Below are positions 16,550 to 26,571 of a stretch of DNA of 64,000 bases, one piece after another. Location: assembly GCF_937138205.1 (NCBI RefSeq), contig NZ_CAKZOT010000047.1, forward strand, positions 1 to 64,000. Reading direction: 5' to 3'. This DNA is from an uncultured Rhodospira sp. (lineage in GTDB: Bacteria > Pseudomonadota > Alphaproteobacteria > Rhodospirillales > Rhodospirillaceae). The notes below the pieces were generated by a model, which was given only the letters and a program-made list of their open reading frames with translations, searched no databases and had not been told where the DNA came from. A program made the position numbers and the translations under genes. Within the stretch, counting starts at the first letter, position 1. Every line of letters starts with the position of its first letter.

Positions 16550-17143
16550 ATGGCGACCGCGAGGCAGTGTAGAGAGCGGCCGGTTCCGACGCAACGCATC
16601 GACGATCCCCGGCCGGTGGCGCTGGTCGGGTTGATGGGGGCTGGCAAGAGCTGTGTCGGGCGGCGGCTGGCGGCGGCCCTTGGGCGGTCGTTCATCGACG
16701 CCGACGACGAGATCGTCAAGGCGGCCGGGCTGAGCGTCTCCGACATCTTCAGTCTTTACGGCGAGGCCGCGTTCCGCGACGTCGAGCGCAAGGTCATGGC
16801 CCGCGTGCTGACGGGGCCACCCTGCGTGCTGGCCACCGGCGGTGGCGCCTTCATGGACGCCGAGACGCGCGCCCTGATCCGCGACCGCGCCGTGTCGGTG
16901 TGGCTGCGGGCCGACCTGGAGATTCTGGTCGCGCGCACGGCGGGGCGCACGCACCGGCCGCTGCTGAACACGGGCAACCCGCGCGACACTCTGAAACGCC
17001 TGATGGAGGAACGCTACCCCGTGTACGGCGAGGCCGACCTAGTGGTGGACACCGGCGCCGATTCCGCCGACCACACCACGGCGCGGGTGCTGGCGGCGCT
17101 GGCCGCCGGGGCCGCGCCGCCCGGGGACGGGACCCCGGCATGA
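16550..17143 (+). CDS. aroK: Shikimate kinase
   Basis: 197-residue kinase of aromatic amino acid synthesis that makes shikimate 3-phosphate. Walker A GLMGAGKS (about 27-34), the acidic DADDEI site, the substrate arginine region FRDVERKVM, the ATGGGAF glycine loop and the RPLLN lid are all visible. A 25-residue N-terminal extension precedes the core. The stop overlaps the aroB start (ATGA). Confidence 0.94.
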   Translation: MATARQCRERPVPTQRIDDPRPVALVGLMGAGKSCVGRRLAAALGRSFIDADDEIVKAAGLSVSDIFSLYGEAAFRDVERKVMARVLTGPPCVLATGGGAFMDAETRALIRDRAVSVWLRADLEILVARTAGRTHRPLLNTGNPRDTLKRLMEERYPVYGEADLVVDTGADSADHTTARVLAALAAGAAPPGDGTPA

Positions 17144-18246
17144 CCCCGACCACCGTCACCGTGGCGTTGGGCGCGCGCGCCTATCCCATCCACATCGGCC
17201 CCGGCCTGCTGGCCCGCGCCGGGTCGCTGATCCGCGAGGCCCTGCCGCGCGCCCGCCGCGCCATGGTGGTCAGCGATGCCACCGTGGCGCCGCTGTACCT
17301 GGAGGCGCTTGGCGATGCCCTGACGGCGGCCGGCATCGATTGGATCTCCCACGTCGTGCCGGCTGGCGAGGCCAGCAAGAGCCTGGGGCGTCTCGATGCG
17401 CTGCTGGAGGCCATGCTGGGCTACGGTGTCGAACGCGGCACGCCGGTGATCGCCCTGGGCGGCGGCGTGGTCGGCGACCTGGCCGGATTCGCCGCCGCCG
17501 TGGCGTTGCGCGGGGTGCCCCTGGTGCAGATCCCCACCACCCTGCTGGCCCAGGTCGACAGCAGCGTCGGCGGCAAGACCGCCGTCAACAGCCGTCACGG
17601 CAAGAATCTGATCGGCGCCTTCCACCAGCCGGTCCTGGTGCTGGCCGACACCGACACGCTGGAGACGCTGCCCCGGCGCGAGTTGCTGGCGGGCTACGCC
17701 GAGACCGCCAAGTACGGCCTGATCGGCGACGCCGCGTTCTGGGACTGGCTGGAGGCCAACGGCCCGGCCCTGTTGGAGGGCGACGCGGCGCGGCGGGCCG
17801 AGGCCATCGCCGTCAGTTGCCGCGCCAAGGCCGCCGTGGTGGCCGCCGACGAGCGCGAGGCCGGGCAGCGCGCCCTGCTCAACCTGGGCCACACCTTCGG
17901 CCATGCGCTGGAGGCCGAGACCGGCTACGGCGAGACCCTGCTGCACGGCGAGGCGGTGGCCATCGGCATGATCATGGCCCTCGACCTGTCGCACCGGCTG
18001 GGCGTGTGCCCGGGCCAGGATGTGGCGCGGGTCCGGGCGCATTTCGCGGCGGTCGGGCTGCCGGTGCGGCCCGACCCCGGCCGCGCCTGGGACATCGACC
18101 GGCTGATCGGACACATGGCCAAGGACAAGAAAGTGGCGGACGGCCGCATCACCTTCGTCCTGGCGAAGGGCATCGGGCACGCCTACCTTGAACGCGACGT
18201 CCCCGCCGAGGCGGTGCGGGCGATCCTGGCGGCCAGCTTGGGCTGA
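17140..18246 (+). CDS. aroB: 3-dehydroquinate synthase
   Basis: 368-residue NAD- and metal-dependent enzyme that makes 3-dehydroquinate from DAHP, the second step of the shikimate pathway. Visible family parts are [24 protein letters not shown] for [22 protein letters not shown], and the metal ligands in [11 protein letters not shown] and [11 protein letters not shown]. It is coupled to aroK by a 4-base overlap, a widespread arrangement. Confidence 0.95.
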   Translation: MTPTTVTVALGARAYPIHIGPGLLARAGSLIREALPRARRAMVVSDATVAPLYLEALGDALTAAGIDWISHVVPAGEASKSLGRLDALLEAMLGYGVERGTPVIALGGGVVGDLAGFAAAVALRGVPLVQIPTTLLAQVDSSVGGKTAVNSRHGKNLIGAFHQPVLVLADTDTLETLPRRELLAGYAETAKYGLIGDAAFWDWLEANGPALLEGDAARRAEAIAVSCRAKAAVVAADEREAGQRALLNLGHTFGHALEAETGYGETLLHGEAVAIGMIMALDLSHRLGVCPGQDVARVRAHFAAVGLPVRPDPGRAWDIDRLIGHMAKDKKVADGRITFVLAKGIGHAYLERDVPAEAVRAILAASLG

Positions 18247-18312
18247 TGGGTCGCGACCGTCCGCCGGCATCGTCCCGTTTCGACGGCACGAGGACCCGCG
18301 CTTGACACACGC

Positions 18313-18416
18313 CGTCATTGCGAGCCCCCTTCGCGAGAAGGGGGCGACGCAATCCAGAGCGGACGACGACACCCGTTGCCCTGGATTGCTTCGCCGCTTC
18401 GCGCCTCGCAATGACG
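18313..18416. repeat. attgcgag palindromic repeat, simple copy
   Basis: Outer arms CGTCATTGCGAG (18313-18324) and CTCGCAATGACG (18405-18416) are perfectly complementary. Inside are GCAATCCAG and CTGGATTGC arms and a ccccctt/aaggggg hairpin. It lies between aroB and the CorC-like gene. Related copies are at 6372-6476, 51855-51976 and 60252-60352. Confidence 0.85.
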
Positions 18417-18444
18417 GGGATCTCTCCCTCACGGCCTCACGAGC

Positions 18445-19716
18445 ATGATCGAATCACTCATCGCCATCGTCTTGCTGCTGGTCCTCTCGGGCCTGTTTTC
18501 CGGCTCGGAGACCGCGCTGACCGCCGCCTCGCGCCCGCTCATGATGGAGCTGGAAAAGGGCGGCCACAAACGCGCGCGCACTGTCAACCGCCTGCTGAAG
18601 ACGCGCGAACAGCTCATCGGCACCATCCTGCTGGGCAACAACTTGGTCAATATCCTGGCCTCGTCGCTGGCCACCAGCGTGCTGATCGCCGCCTTCGGCG
18701 AGACCGGGGTGGTCTACGCCACCGCCGGCATGACGGTGCTGGTGCTGATCTTCGCCGAGATCCTGCCCAAGACCTATGCCCTGACCCACACCAACACCAT
18801 GGCGCTGGCGGTGGCTCCCATCATGCGCGCGCTGACGTGGCTGTTCTGGCCGGTGACACGGGTGATCCAGGGGCTGGTTCAGGTCATGCTGAAGGTCTTC
18901 AAGGCCGACGCCGGGCAGGAGAAGACCGCCGCCCACGCGCTGGCCGAGTTGCGCGGGGCCATCGAACTGCACACCGCCGAGGCCGACGGCGATGGCCCCA
19001 GCGGCCGCACCGTGCGGCGCGAGCGGGCCATGCTGAAAAGCGTGCTGGACCTGGCCGACGTCGAGGTCGGCGAGATCATGGTGCACCGCTCCAACCTGGT
19101 GATGATCGACGCCGACCTGCCGGCCTCGGAGATCGTCGAGCAGGTGCTCAACAGCCCCTATACCCGCATTCCCCTGTGGCGCGACCGCATGGACAACATC
19201 GTCGGCGTGCTGCACGTCAAGGCGCTGCTGCGGGCGGTGCAGGCCTATACGGGGAACCTCGACGAGATGGACGTGGTCGGGCTGGCGGCGCCGCCGTGGT
19301 TCATTCCCGACACCACCACGCTGCTGCACCAGTTGCAGGCCTTCCGCGAACGCCGCGAGCACTTCGCCATGGTGGTGGACGAGTACGGCACCATCATGGG
19401 TGTGGTGACGCTGGAAGACATCCTGGAGGAGATCGTCGGCGACATCAGCGACGAGCACGATATCCAGGTGGCTGGCGTGCGGACGCAGCCGGACGGGTCC
19501 TACGTCATCGCCGGCGACGTCACCATCCGCGACCTGAACCGCGAGTTCGAGTGGAACCTGCCCGACGACGTAGCCAACACCCTGGCCGGCCTGATCCTGC
19601 ACGAGGCGCGGCGCATTCCCGAGGCGGGGCAGAGCTACCGCTTCCACGGCTTCCGCTTCGAGGTGCTGAAGCGGGTGCGCAACCGCATCACCTCGATCCG
19701 CGTGGTGCCGGGGTAG
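18445..19716 (+). CDS. CNNM/CorC-type (HlyC/CorC family) membrane protein with CBS domains
   Basis: 423 residues. An N-terminal DUF21 membrane domain with about four helices begins SLIAIVLLLVLSGLFSGSETALTAASRP. Two CBS motifs follow (about 205-330; VMIDADLPASEIVEQVL and EHFAMVVDEYGTIMGVVTLEDILEEIVG), then the CorC_HlyC C-terminal domain (DGSYVIAGDVTIRDLNREF). The family includes Mg2+/Co2+ efflux proteins; older hemolysin labels are not supported by function. It is in the same direction as aroKB after a 198-bp gap holding a palindromic repeat. Confidence 0.88.
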   Translation: MIESLIAIVLLLVLSGLFSGSETALTAASRPLMMELEKGGHKRARTVNRLLKTREQLIGTILLGNNLVNILASSLATSVLIAAFGETGVVYATAGMTVLVLIFAEILPKTYALTHTNTMALAVAPIMRALTWLFWPVTRVIQGLVQVMLKVFKADAGQEKTAAHALAELRGAIELHTAEADGDGPSGRTVRRERAMLKSVLDLADVEVGEIMVHRSNLVMIDADLPASEIVEQVLNSPYTRIPLWRDRMDNIVGVLHVKALLRAVQAYTGNLDEMDVVGLAAPPWFIPDTTTLLHQLQAFRERREHFAMVVDEYGTIMGVVTLEDILEEIVGDISDEHDIQVAGVRTQPDGSYVIAGDVTIRDLNREFEWNLPDDVANTLAGLILHEARRIPEAGQSYRFHGFRFEVLKRVRNRITSIRVVPG

Positions 19717-20010
19717 GGGGTAAGGCCCCGTAGAGATGCGTAGGGTGAGTTCGCGCTCCGCCCAATGTTTGATGAACGGTCCGCCTGTCCCATCCCCGAT
19801 ACCGCAGGTAAGTGCCTGATCGGGCCGCAGCGCGTCGAGGCCATTCGGACGACTCGCACGCGCCACCACGGCCTGCCCTACAGCCAATTCCCAAGTCGCA
19901 TAGAGCCTTGGCGCCCAATTGCGGAATTAAGGATAGCGCAGCTCTCCCAGGCGAGGGGCTGGGCGACTCACCGAGCCGGGCTCGCCGCGCCCGGCATGTC
20001 CCGTTGAACC
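19717..20010. other. Intergenic region, nothing recognised
   Basis: About 290 bp after the CorC-like gene up to the petC terminator. No gene, no strong hairpin and no repeat copy was found. Small open frames here share no family signature. Confidence 0.5.
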
Positions 20011-20044
20011 AAAAAGAAGGGCCACCCGCCGCAGCGGGTGGCCC
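20011..20044 (-). terminator. Terminator of the petABC operon
   Basis: On the minus strand an 11-bp perfect stem (GGGCCACCCGC with its complement, 20019-20029 and 20034-20044) with a 4-nt loop is followed by TTCTTTTT. It lies 46 bases after the petC stop. Confidence 0.85.
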
Positions 20045-20090
20045 AGTTTGATCAGGTGTTCAAAAGGGTGCCCGACCGGACGGGACCGGA

Positions 20091-20894
20091 TCAATGGGCA
20101 TCCTTCCAGATTTCGCGCTTGTAGGCATACAGCACGCCGGTGAACACGATCAGGAACAGAAGCGTGTAGCGGCCCAGTTCCTTGCGGTCCTCCAGCTCCG
20201 GCTCGGCGGCCCACTGCAGGAACGCGGTCACGTCCTTGGCCATCTGTTCCGGCGTTGCCTCGGTGCCGTCAGAGTACGTCACGGCGCCTTCGAACAACTG
20301 TTCCGGCATGGAGATGGCGTAACCGGGGAAGTAGGCGTTGAAGGACTTGCCCGGCGGCAGCGCGAAGTCGGGGTCCTCCTCGTGAACCCACTCCGGCACG
20401 CCGCCTTCGTAGCCGAGCATCAGGCTGTAGACGTAGTCGGCGCCGCCGTCACGGGCCCGCGTCATGACCGACAGGTTGGGCGGCACCACGCCCCCGTTGG
20501 CCAGCTTGGCGAGCGCGTCGTTCTCGTACGGTTCCGCGAACGCGTCCGGCGGCGTGGCCGGCCGGGTGAACATTTCACCCCACTCGTCCGGACCGTCCCG
20601 GACCTCGAACTGCGCGGCGATCTCCTTCACCTCGTCCTCGGTATACCCGAGGCCCTCAAGGTTGCGGTAGTGCATGTAGTCCAGCGGGTGGCAGGAGGCG
20701 CAGACCTGCGCGTAGACCTCCCAGCCGCGCTTGAGCTGGTCCTCATTGTAGCGGCCGTAGATCCCCTCGAAGCTCCACGACGGATGCATCAACTCGGGGC
20801 CGCCATGTCCTCCCGCCGCCTGGGCGGCGGTGCCGCCCAGCGACAGCCCGGCGGCCAGGGCGGCGGCTGTACTGATACGGATCAGGGTCTTCAT
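20091..20894 (-). CDS. petC: Cytochrome c1 of the bc1 complex
   Basis: 267 residues: a signal peptide ([20 protein letters not shown]), the c-type heme site CASCH followed by [10 protein letters not shown], the sixth heme ligand region ending in AISMPEQLF (Met), and a C-terminal membrane anchor ([17 protein letters not shown]). It passes electrons from the Rieske protein to cytochrome c in the periplasm. The start overlaps the petB stop (ATGA). Confidence 0.95.
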   Translation of the reverse strand: MKTLIRISTAAALAAGLSLGGTAAQAAGGHGGPELMHPSWSFEGIYGRYNEDQLKRGWEVYAQVCASCHPLDYMHYRNLEGLGYTEDEVKEIAAQFEVRDGPDEWGEMFTRPATPPDAFAEPYENDALAKLANGGVVPPNLSVMTRARDGGADYVYSLMLGYEGGVPEWVHEEDPDFALPPGKSFNAYFPGYAISMPEQLFEGAVTYSDGTEATPEQMAKDVTAFLQWAAEPELEDRKELGRYTLLFLIVFTGVLYAYKREIWKDAH

Positions 20895-22132
20895 GCTGCG
20901 GCCTCCTTGTCATGACCGGCGGTCACGGCCGCACTGATGCTCTCTGGCACGGGTTTGGTTTTCTCGAACCACCCCAGCAGCGGCAGGATGAGGATGAAGT
21001 GGGCGAAGTAGTAGGCGGTGGCCCACTGACCCATGGTGACGTAGGCGCCCTCGGCGGGCATGGCGCCCAGCCAGGTGAGGATGCAGAAGTCAATCACCAG
21101 CAGCCAGAAGAACCACTTGAACAGCGGGCGGAAGCGGCCGCTGCGCACCTTGGAGGTATCCAGCCACGGCAACGCCAGCCAGATCGCGATGGACAGGAAC
21201 ATCAGGACGACACCGCCCAGCTTGTCCGGCACCGCGCGCAGGATGGCGTAGAACGGCAGGAAGTACCACTCCGGCACGATGTGCTCGGGCGTGACCATCG
21301 GGTCGGCCTGCACGTAGTTGATGGCGTGGTTGAAGTAGTTGGGAGCGAAGAAGACAAAGAACGCCAGCGCGATCAGGGCGACACCCAGCCCAAACGCATC
21401 CTTCATCGTGTAGTACGGATGGAACGGCAGTGTATCGGCCTTCTTCTTCACTTCCACGCCCAGCGGGTTGTTCGACTTGGTCGTGTGCAGCGCCCACAGG
21501 TGCAGGAACACCAGCGCGAAGATGACCATCGGGAACAGGTAGTGCAGCGAGAAGAAGCGTTGCAGCGTGGCGTTGTTCACCCCGAAGCCGCCCCACAGCC
21601 AAATGGCCAAGTCCTCGCCGACCCAGGGAATGGGGGTCACAAGACTGGTGATCACGGTGGCGGCCCAGAAGGACATCTGCCCCCACGGCAGCACGTAGCC
21701 CAAAAAGGCCGTCCCGACCATGACAAGGTAGATGATCACGCCGATGCCCCACAGCAATTCTCGCGGCGCCTTATAGGAGCCGTAGTACATGCCGCGGAAA
21801 ATATGGATGTATACACACAAGAAGAACAGACTGACCGTGTTCATGTGGATGAACCGGATGAGCCAGCCGTAATTGACATCGCGCATAATGCGCTCAATGG
21901 ACGCGAACGCCATGTCTTCGTGCGGCACGTAGTACATGGCCAGGAAAATGCCGCTGAAGATCAGAATCACCAGGGCAATACCGGCGAGGGAGCCGAAGTT
22001 CCACCAGTAATTCAGGTTGCGTGGCGCGGGATAGACGACCAGCTCATTGTACATCAATGTGAAGATCGGCATCCGGCGATCGACCCATTTGATGGCTCGA
22101 TTGCTCCAGACGGGGTTGGGTGTGCTGCTCAT
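20891..22132 (-). CDS. petB: Cytochrome b of the bc1 complex
   Basis: 413 residues starting [22 protein letters not shown] at 22132; the longer frame to 22327 overlaps petA and is rejected. Typical features are the first quinone-site helix ([21 protein letters not shown]), the [10 protein letters not shown] and [14 protein letters not shown] heme-histidine segments, and the Qo-site [14 protein letters not shown]. About eight membrane helices. Second gene of the petABC operon, 7 bases after petA. Confidence 0.95.
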   Translation of the reverse strand: MSSTPNPVWSNRAIKWVDRRMPIFTLMYNELVVYPAPRNLNYWWNFGSLAGIALVILIFSGIFLAMYYVPHEDMAFASIERIMRDVNYGWLIRFIHMNTVSLFFLCVYIHIFRGMYYGSYKAPRELLWGIGVIIYLVMVGTAFLGYVLPWGQMSFWAATVITSLVTPIPWVGEDLAIWLWGGFGVNNATLQRFFSLHYLFPMVIFALVFLHLWALHTTKSNNPLGVEVKKKADTLPFHPYYTMKDAFGLGVALIALAFFVFFAPNYFNHAINYVQADPMVTPEHIVPEWYFLPFYAILRAVPDKLGGVVLMFLSIAIWLALPWLDTSKVRSGRFRPLFKWFFWLLVIDFCILTWLGAMPAEGAYVTMGQWATAYYFAHFILILPLLGWFEKTKPVPESISAAVTAGHDKEAAA

Positions 22133-22139
22133 GAACGAA

Positions 22140-22694
22140 TTACTCCTCACCGATCTGGATGGTCGTGTCATCCAGGAAGGCGTACTGCGGCACGACCATG
22201 TTCGTCGGCGCCGGACCCTTGCGAATGCGGCCGGACGTATCGTAGTGCGACCCGTGGCACACACAGAACCACCCGTTGTAATCGCCCTTCGGATCGCTCG
22301 GTTTCTGGCCCTTGGGGATGCAGCCAAGGTGCGTGCAGATTCCGATCTGCACCAACCATTCGGGGCGCGGCGCCCGCTCTTCGTCGGGCTGCGGATCCTT
22401 CAGCGCCGACATGCTGACGGAGCGGGCCTGATCGATCTCGTCCTGGGTGCGGTGACGGACGAAGACGGGCTTGCCGCGCCACGTGACCGTGATGGCCTGG
22501 CCGACCGCGATGGGCGACAGGTCAACCTCGATGACGGCCAGCGCCATGACATCCTTGGCGGGGTTCATGCTGTCGAGAAACGGCCAGACGGCGAGCGCGG
22601 TACCCACCGCGCCGAGGCCGGCCGAGGCGTACAGCAGGAAATCACGGCGGGTCGTGCCGCCGTCGTTTCCGGCCGGGTTAGCCGCTTGAGACAT
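22140..22694 (-). CDS. petA: Rieske iron-sulfur subunit of the bc1 complex
   Basis: 184 residues with a twin-arginine-type start ([20 protein letters not shown]) that serves as membrane anchor, and the 2Fe-2S ligands in CTHLGC and CVCHGSHYD. It carries electrons from ubiquinol in cytochrome b to cytochrome c1. First gene of the petABC operon, divergent from trmL; its promoter should lie in the 326 bp upstream. Confidence 0.95.
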   Translation of the reverse strand: MSQAANPAGNDGGTTRRDFLLYASAGLGAVGTALAVWPFLDSMNPAKDVMALAVIEVDLSPIAVGQAITVTWRGKPVFVRHRTQDEIDQARSVSMSALKDPQPDEERAPRPEWLVQIGICTHLGCIPKGQKPSDPKGDYNGWFCVCHGSHYDTSGRIRKGPAPTNMVVPQYAFLDDTTIQIGEE

Positions 22695-23020
22695 GATGAA
22701 GCAACCTCTTCACTGCGTTGACGGAGCGCAAAAAAAGACGACTCACGCTCCCTCCCCCTCGGATCGGCGTGCGTCTATGGTCCTCGGTCGTGGTAATCCG
22801 CCCCCGCCGGCTCATCGCAAGACGTGAGCCGGCCAGAAACCAAACCCGGGACGGATCGGATCCCCCGTTCATGCCCCGCGATTGGCCCGACGACTCGAGC
22901 CCCACGCGACCCATGGGCGACGGTGGTTTTCGGGGTGTATAATCGAATTCCTTAGCCATGAAAAGGGCAAATTTTGGTCGCCTTTGGGGCTTAACCTCTT
23001 CCGTATCCTGGTTTTTTTGA
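22695..23020. promoter_or_regulatory. Divergent petA/trmL promoter region
   Basis: 326 bp between divergent starts. A perfect TATAAT occurs on the plus strand at 22938-22943, 78 bp before trmL, but without a good -35. AT content rises just upstream of trmL (agggcaaattttgg). No operator was recognised. Confidence 0.4.
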
Positions 23021-23521
23021 ATGCGTCTCGCGTTGTATCAGCCCGACATTCCACAGAACGCCGCCGCCGTGCTGCGTCTGGCCGCCGGGCTCGGGCTGCC
23101 GGTCGACATCATCGATCCGTGCGGTTTCCTGTGGGACGACAGGCGGTTACGGCGGGTGGCGATGGACTATCCAAGCAAGGTCAAAACCGAGCGGCACGTG
23201 AACTGGTCGTGTTTTCGCGACGCGGTCGGGGAGCGGGGGGCGCGTGTGATTCTGCTGACGACGGCGGGGGCCGTGGCGCATGTGGACTTCGCCTTCCGGC
23301 CGGACGACGTGCTGCTGCTCGGGCGCGAGGGCTCCGGCGTGCCGGAGGCGATCCACGCGGCCGCGGACGCCCGGGTGACGGTGCCCATGGCGCCCGGGGT
23401 GCGGTCGTTCAATGTGGTGACGGCGGCCGCCATGGTGGCCGGCGAGGCCTTGCGCCAGACCGGGGGGTGGCCGGCGGCGGTGGCGTCGGAGGTTAGTCCT
23501 GCCAGGGGACGGGCGCCTTGA
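23021..23521 (+). CDS. trmL: tRNA (cytidine(34)-2'-O)-methyltransferase
   Basis: 166-residue SPOUT methyltransferase that 2'-O-methylates the wobble base of certain tRNALeu species. The start LALYQPDIPQNAAAVLRLAAGLG and the trefoil-knot SAM-binding parts LLGREGSGVPE and APGVRSFNVVTAAAM match TrmL/YibK. Length is standard. Its last 29 bases overlap the 3' end of the convergent cca gene. Confidence 0.92.
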   Translation: MRLALYQPDIPQNAAAVLRLAAGLGLPVDIIDPCGFLWDDRRLRRVAMDYPSKVKTERHVNWSCFRDAVGERGARVILLTTAGAVAHVDFAFRPDDVLLLGREGSGVPEAIHAAADARVTVPMAPGVRSFNVVTAAAMVAGEALRQTGGWPAAVASEVSPARGRAP

Positions 23522-24830
23522 CGACGATACCGAGGTCGTCCAACCGCGCCAACAGCGCGGCGCGGTCGGGCCGGCAGGCGTCGCGCAGCCACCAGTCGCG
23601 CAGGGCCGCCATGGCCTCGCCAACCTTGGGGCCGCGCGGGACGCCGGCGGCGATCAGGTCATGCCCGCTGAGCGGGAACGGCGGCGGCGCGAACGTGGCG
23701 GTCTCCTCCAGCGCCGTCATCCAGGCGCGGGAGCGTCGCGAGTCGGTGTGGCCGCTGCGCGCCCGCTCCGCCGCCCAGTCCACCAGGATCAGGTCGCGCA
23801 CGAGGTCCGGTCCCAGCCGGTCGAGCAGGCGGTGGCGGTCGCCACCGTCCAGACCGGGGTGCGGGCGCCGCTCCGGCGGGAGGGCGGCGATGGCGGTCAG
23901 CCGCCGGCTTTCCAAGCGCGACAGGCGCAGCCGCTCGGCCACCGCCTGCGCGCCTGGCTCGTCGGTCTTCAGCACGGCCGCCAGGCGGCGCAGATCGTCG
24001 GCGCCAACGCCCGGCAGGACGATGCCGCGCGTCTCCAGAAACGCCAGCATCCGCAGCACGTCAATGCGGCCGGCCTCGGGCAGCAGGCGCTCCAGCACAT
24101 GGGCGCCGCGCACCAGCAGCAACGCCCCGGCCGGATCGGGTGCGAGCAGAATCTTCAGCAGCTCGGCGCGGACGCGTTCGCCCGACAGGTCGTCCACCGT
24201 GTGCGCCAGCGCCTGGCAGGCGGTGAAGGCGTCGGCATCCGGCGGCGTCTGGGCATAGTGGGCGTGGAAGCGGAAGAAGCGCAGGATGCGCAGGGCATCC
24301 TCGCGGATTCGCTCGGTGGCGCGGCCGACGAACCGCACGCGCCCGGCCGACAGGTCGGCGATGCCGTCGAAATAGTCGTAGACCGCGCCGTCCGGGGTGG
24401 CCGACAAAGCATTGATGGTGAAGTCGCGCCGGGCCGCGTCGGCCATCCAGTCGTCGGTGAACACCACCTCGGCGTGGCGGCCGTCGCATTGGATGTCACG
24501 GCGCAGGGTGGTGACCTCGAACGGGGTCTCGTTCACCACCGCCAGCACGGTGCCGTGCGCGATCCCGCGCGCCCAGGGCACGGTCTGGATGCCGGCGCGC
24601 TCAAGCAGGTCTTGCACCACGTCGGGCCGGTCCGGTGTGGCGATGTCGACGTCCTTGACCGGGCGGCGCAACAGGCCATCGCGCACGCAGCCGCCGACGA
24701 AGCGGACCTGGGCGCCGTCGGCGCGCAGGGCCGTCAGCAGGCGCGCGACCTCCGGCGATTTCATCCACGGGTCGGGGGAGAGTTGTCCCACCGGTGCCCG
24801 GGTTTTGAGGTGACTCCAGTCCCGTGCCAT
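23493..24830 (-). CDS. cca: CCA tRNA nucleotidyltransferase / poly(A) polymerase family
   Basis: 445 residues. Class II nucleotidyltransferase head with FVGGCVRDGLLRRPVKDVDIATP (catalytic aspartates in DVD), the nucleotide-selecting RRDFTINAL motif, and ERIREDALRILRFFRF. The C-terminal region is the usual helical tRNA-binding part. It adds or repairs tRNA 3' CCA ends. The start at 24830 (MARDWSHLKTR) is chosen because the frame upstream runs into the DUF6111 gene. Its 3' end overlaps trmL by 29 bases. Confidence 0.9.
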   Translation of the reverse strand: MARDWSHLKTRAPVGQLSPDPWMKSPEVARLLTALRADGAQVRFVGGCVRDGLLRRPVKDVDIATPDRPDVVQDLLERAGIQTVPWARGIAHGTVLAVVNETPFEVTTLRRDIQCDGRHAEVVFTDDWMADAARRDFTINALSATPDGAVYDYFDGIADLSAGRVRFVGRATERIREDALRILRFFRFHAHYAQTPPDADAFTACQALAHTVDDLSGERVRAELLKILLAPDPAGALLLVRGAHVLERLLPEAGRIDVLRMLAFLETRGIVLPGVGADDLRRLAAVLKTDEPGAQAVAERLRLSRLESRRLTAIAALPPERRPHPGLDGGDRHRLLDRLGPDLVRDLILVDWAAERARSGHTDSRRSRAWMTALEETATFAPPPFPLSGHDLIAAGVPRGPKVGEAMAALRDWWLRDACRPDRAALLARLDDLGIVVKAPVPWQD

Positions 24831-24874
24831 GGCCGTGGTCCGGTGATCGTGTCGCGCCAGTGTCCCCCCGGCTC

Positions 24875-25210
24875 TCACTCCGGCACCGCCGGCGCGGCGT
24901 CGCTCGCCTCCTCGCGCGGCCGCATCTCGCCCGGCAGAATGCGGCCGTTTTCCATCCGGGGCGGCGTATACACGCTGTCGGGGTCGCCGGTGGGTTGGAT
25001 GACATACAGGGTTGTCGTGACGCCGATGGCGAGCACCGCGCCGGACAGCACCAGCGTCAGCCACGGCACGTTGTCCCCAAGCCGGGAGACGAAGGACGCC
25101 TCGCCGCCGTCCCCCTGGGCCGAGGCGGTACGGGAGCGGAGGAACAGCCAAGCGATGTAGAGCAGGCTGGGCGCCAGCAGCGGCAGAACGATGGTCAGAA
25201 ACACGCGCAT
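24875..25210 (-). CDS. DUF6111-family small membrane protein
   Basis: 111 residues with a hydrophobic start (FLTIVLPLLAPSLLYIAWLFL), a second helix (LTLVLSGAVLAIGVTTTLYVI) and a short tail. This small protein sits between cca and the CoA-type NUDIX gene in many alphaproteobacteria, which is the basis for the call. Function unknown. Confidence 0.75.
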   Translation of the reverse strand: MRVFLTIVLPLLAPSLLYIAWLFLRSRTASAQGDGGEASFVSRLGDNVPWLTLVLSGAVLAIGVTTTLYVIQPTGDPDSVYTPPRMENGRILPGEMRPREEASDAAPAVPE

Positions 25211-25243
25211 GGGTCACGGGCCTTGTGTGGTGCGGGGGCGTGC

Positions 25244-25954
25244 TCAGGAGGGCAGCGGATCGGCGGTCGGCGCGGCGTCCTGCAACACGGTGTACAGGTT
25301 AATCAGAATGCCGGCTGTCGCGCCCCATATGTAGTGGTTCTCGTAGGGGATGGCAAAATACGCCCGGTGCTTGCCGTCTTTCTCGCGCACGCCGTGCTGG
25401 TGGTTGACCGGGTCCATCAGGAAGGCGAGCGGCACCTCGAAGATGGACTCCACTTCGGTCGGGTCGGGCCGCAGGCTCAAGGGCGGCGCCACCACGCCAA
25501 CGAACGGCGTGACGCGAAAGCCGGTGACGGTGATGTAGTCGTCCAGTCGTCCGATCAGATCCACGCGGTCCGCCGTCAGGCCGGTTTCCTCGCGGGCCTC
25601 GCGCAACGCCGTGTCGGCCGGGCCGGCGTCCTCCGGCTCGCACCGCCCACCGGGGAACGAGACCTGGCCCGGATGGTGCGCCAGATGGCCAGCGCGGCGG
25701 GTCAAAAGGACGGTGGGGCCGGTGGCATGGTCGACGATCGGCACCAGCACGGCGGCCGGGCGGTGCGGGGCGGGCGGCCGGTCGGCCAGGAAGGCCCGCG
25801 CCTCGTCGCCGCTCAGCAACCGGGCGATGGCCATGTCCGATCCCTGGCCCCGGCCAACGCCCTCGCGCAGGCGGCGGGCGAGGGCGGCCCGGTCTAGCTC
25901 CCGGTCTCGCCGTCGTCCAGCGTTCCCAGGCTGAAGAAGCGGTTCCTGCTCCAT
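25244..25954 (-). CDS. CoA pyrophosphatase-type NUDIX hydrolase
   Basis: 236 residues with the YeaB/NudL pattern: PAAVLVPIV, TRRAGHLAHHPGQVSFPGG, and the Nudix box with REAREETG. It likely hydrolyses CoA or short acyl-CoA. The start at 25954 is preferred because the family helix DRAALARRLREG lies before the next ATG and no closer GTG/TTG exists; it means a 61-base overlap with the end of the DUF1285 gene. The alternative ATG at 25834 would lose that helix. Confidence 0.85.
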   Translation of the reverse strand: MEQEPLLQPGNAGRRRDRELDRAALARRLREGVGRGQGSDMAIARLLSGDEARAFLADRPPAPHRPAAVLVPIVDHATGPTVLLTRRAGHLAHHPGQVSFPGGRCEPEDAGPADTALREAREETGLTADRVDLIGRLDDYITVTGFRVTPFVGVVAPPLSLRPDPTEVESIFEVPLAFLMDPVNHQHGVREKDGKHRAYFAIPYENHYIWGATAGILINLYTVLQDAAPTADPLPS

Positions 25955-26535
25955 ACCCCGAAGTGTCTCTCTCCGTCGCTGACGTCCTCGACGCCGCGTT
26001 CCACCAACTCATAATACACCGAGCGGCTCAGGCGGGCATCAAGACCGTCGCGCACGGTCACGTACGGGGCCGGGGATCCGGTCTCGGCCTCATGCTCGAT
26101 CCGCAGGTCATGCTCCTCGTCCAGCGTCACCATTTCATCGCAGTTGGTGCGAAAGCTGATGCACGGCCCCGTCTCGCAGCACATGACGAACATCTCGACC
26201 GCCACAAAGGGCACGTCGGCCACCTCGACCCGGCCGACCTCGGTCGGCGTGACCATCCAGTACGAACCGTCGTCGGCCCGGTTCAGGACCGAGGCGAACA
26301 GGCACACGATCTCCTTCCGGCCGATCGGCGACCCCTGGTAATGCCAGGTGCCGTCACGATCTATGAAGAGTCCGAGGTCGCCGCAGAAGTGGCGGGGCCG
26401 GCCGCCGGGTCCGGGGGTTCGCAAGGCCGCGAGTCTCGCCACCGCGGGGGGCAGGTCCGGGTCACTGTCCGTCAGAGGCGGCGGCGCGGGGCCGCGGTCT
26501 TGGCCGTGTCCAGTGTCCGGGGCGTTCAAAGTCAT
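25894..26535 (-). CDS. DUF1285 domain protein
   Basis: 213 residues with the DUF1285 signature: FCGDLGLFIDRDGTWHYQGSPIGR, KEIVCLFASVL, and YVTVRDGLDARLSRSVYYELVE. This conserved alphaproteobacterial protein has a known fold but unknown role, and it sits here in its usual place between a MoxR gene and the NUDIX gene. The start at 26535 leaves only 36 bp to the divergent moxR start, so the two share a promoter zone. Confidence 0.87.
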   Translation of the reverse strand: MTLNAPDTGHGQDRGPAPPPLTDSDPDLPPAVARLAALRTPGPGGRPRHFCGDLGLFIDRDGTWHYQGSPIGRKEIVCLFASVLNRADDGSYWMVTPTEVGRVEVADVPFVAVEMFVMCCETGPCISFRTNCDEMVTLDEEHDLRIEHEAETGSPAPYVTVRDGLDARLSRSVYYELVERGVEDVSDGERHFGVWSRNRFFSLGTLDDGETGS

Positions 26536-26571
26536 GCGGTGTCCCTGTGGTCGTGCTTGAGAGGAGAGGCG

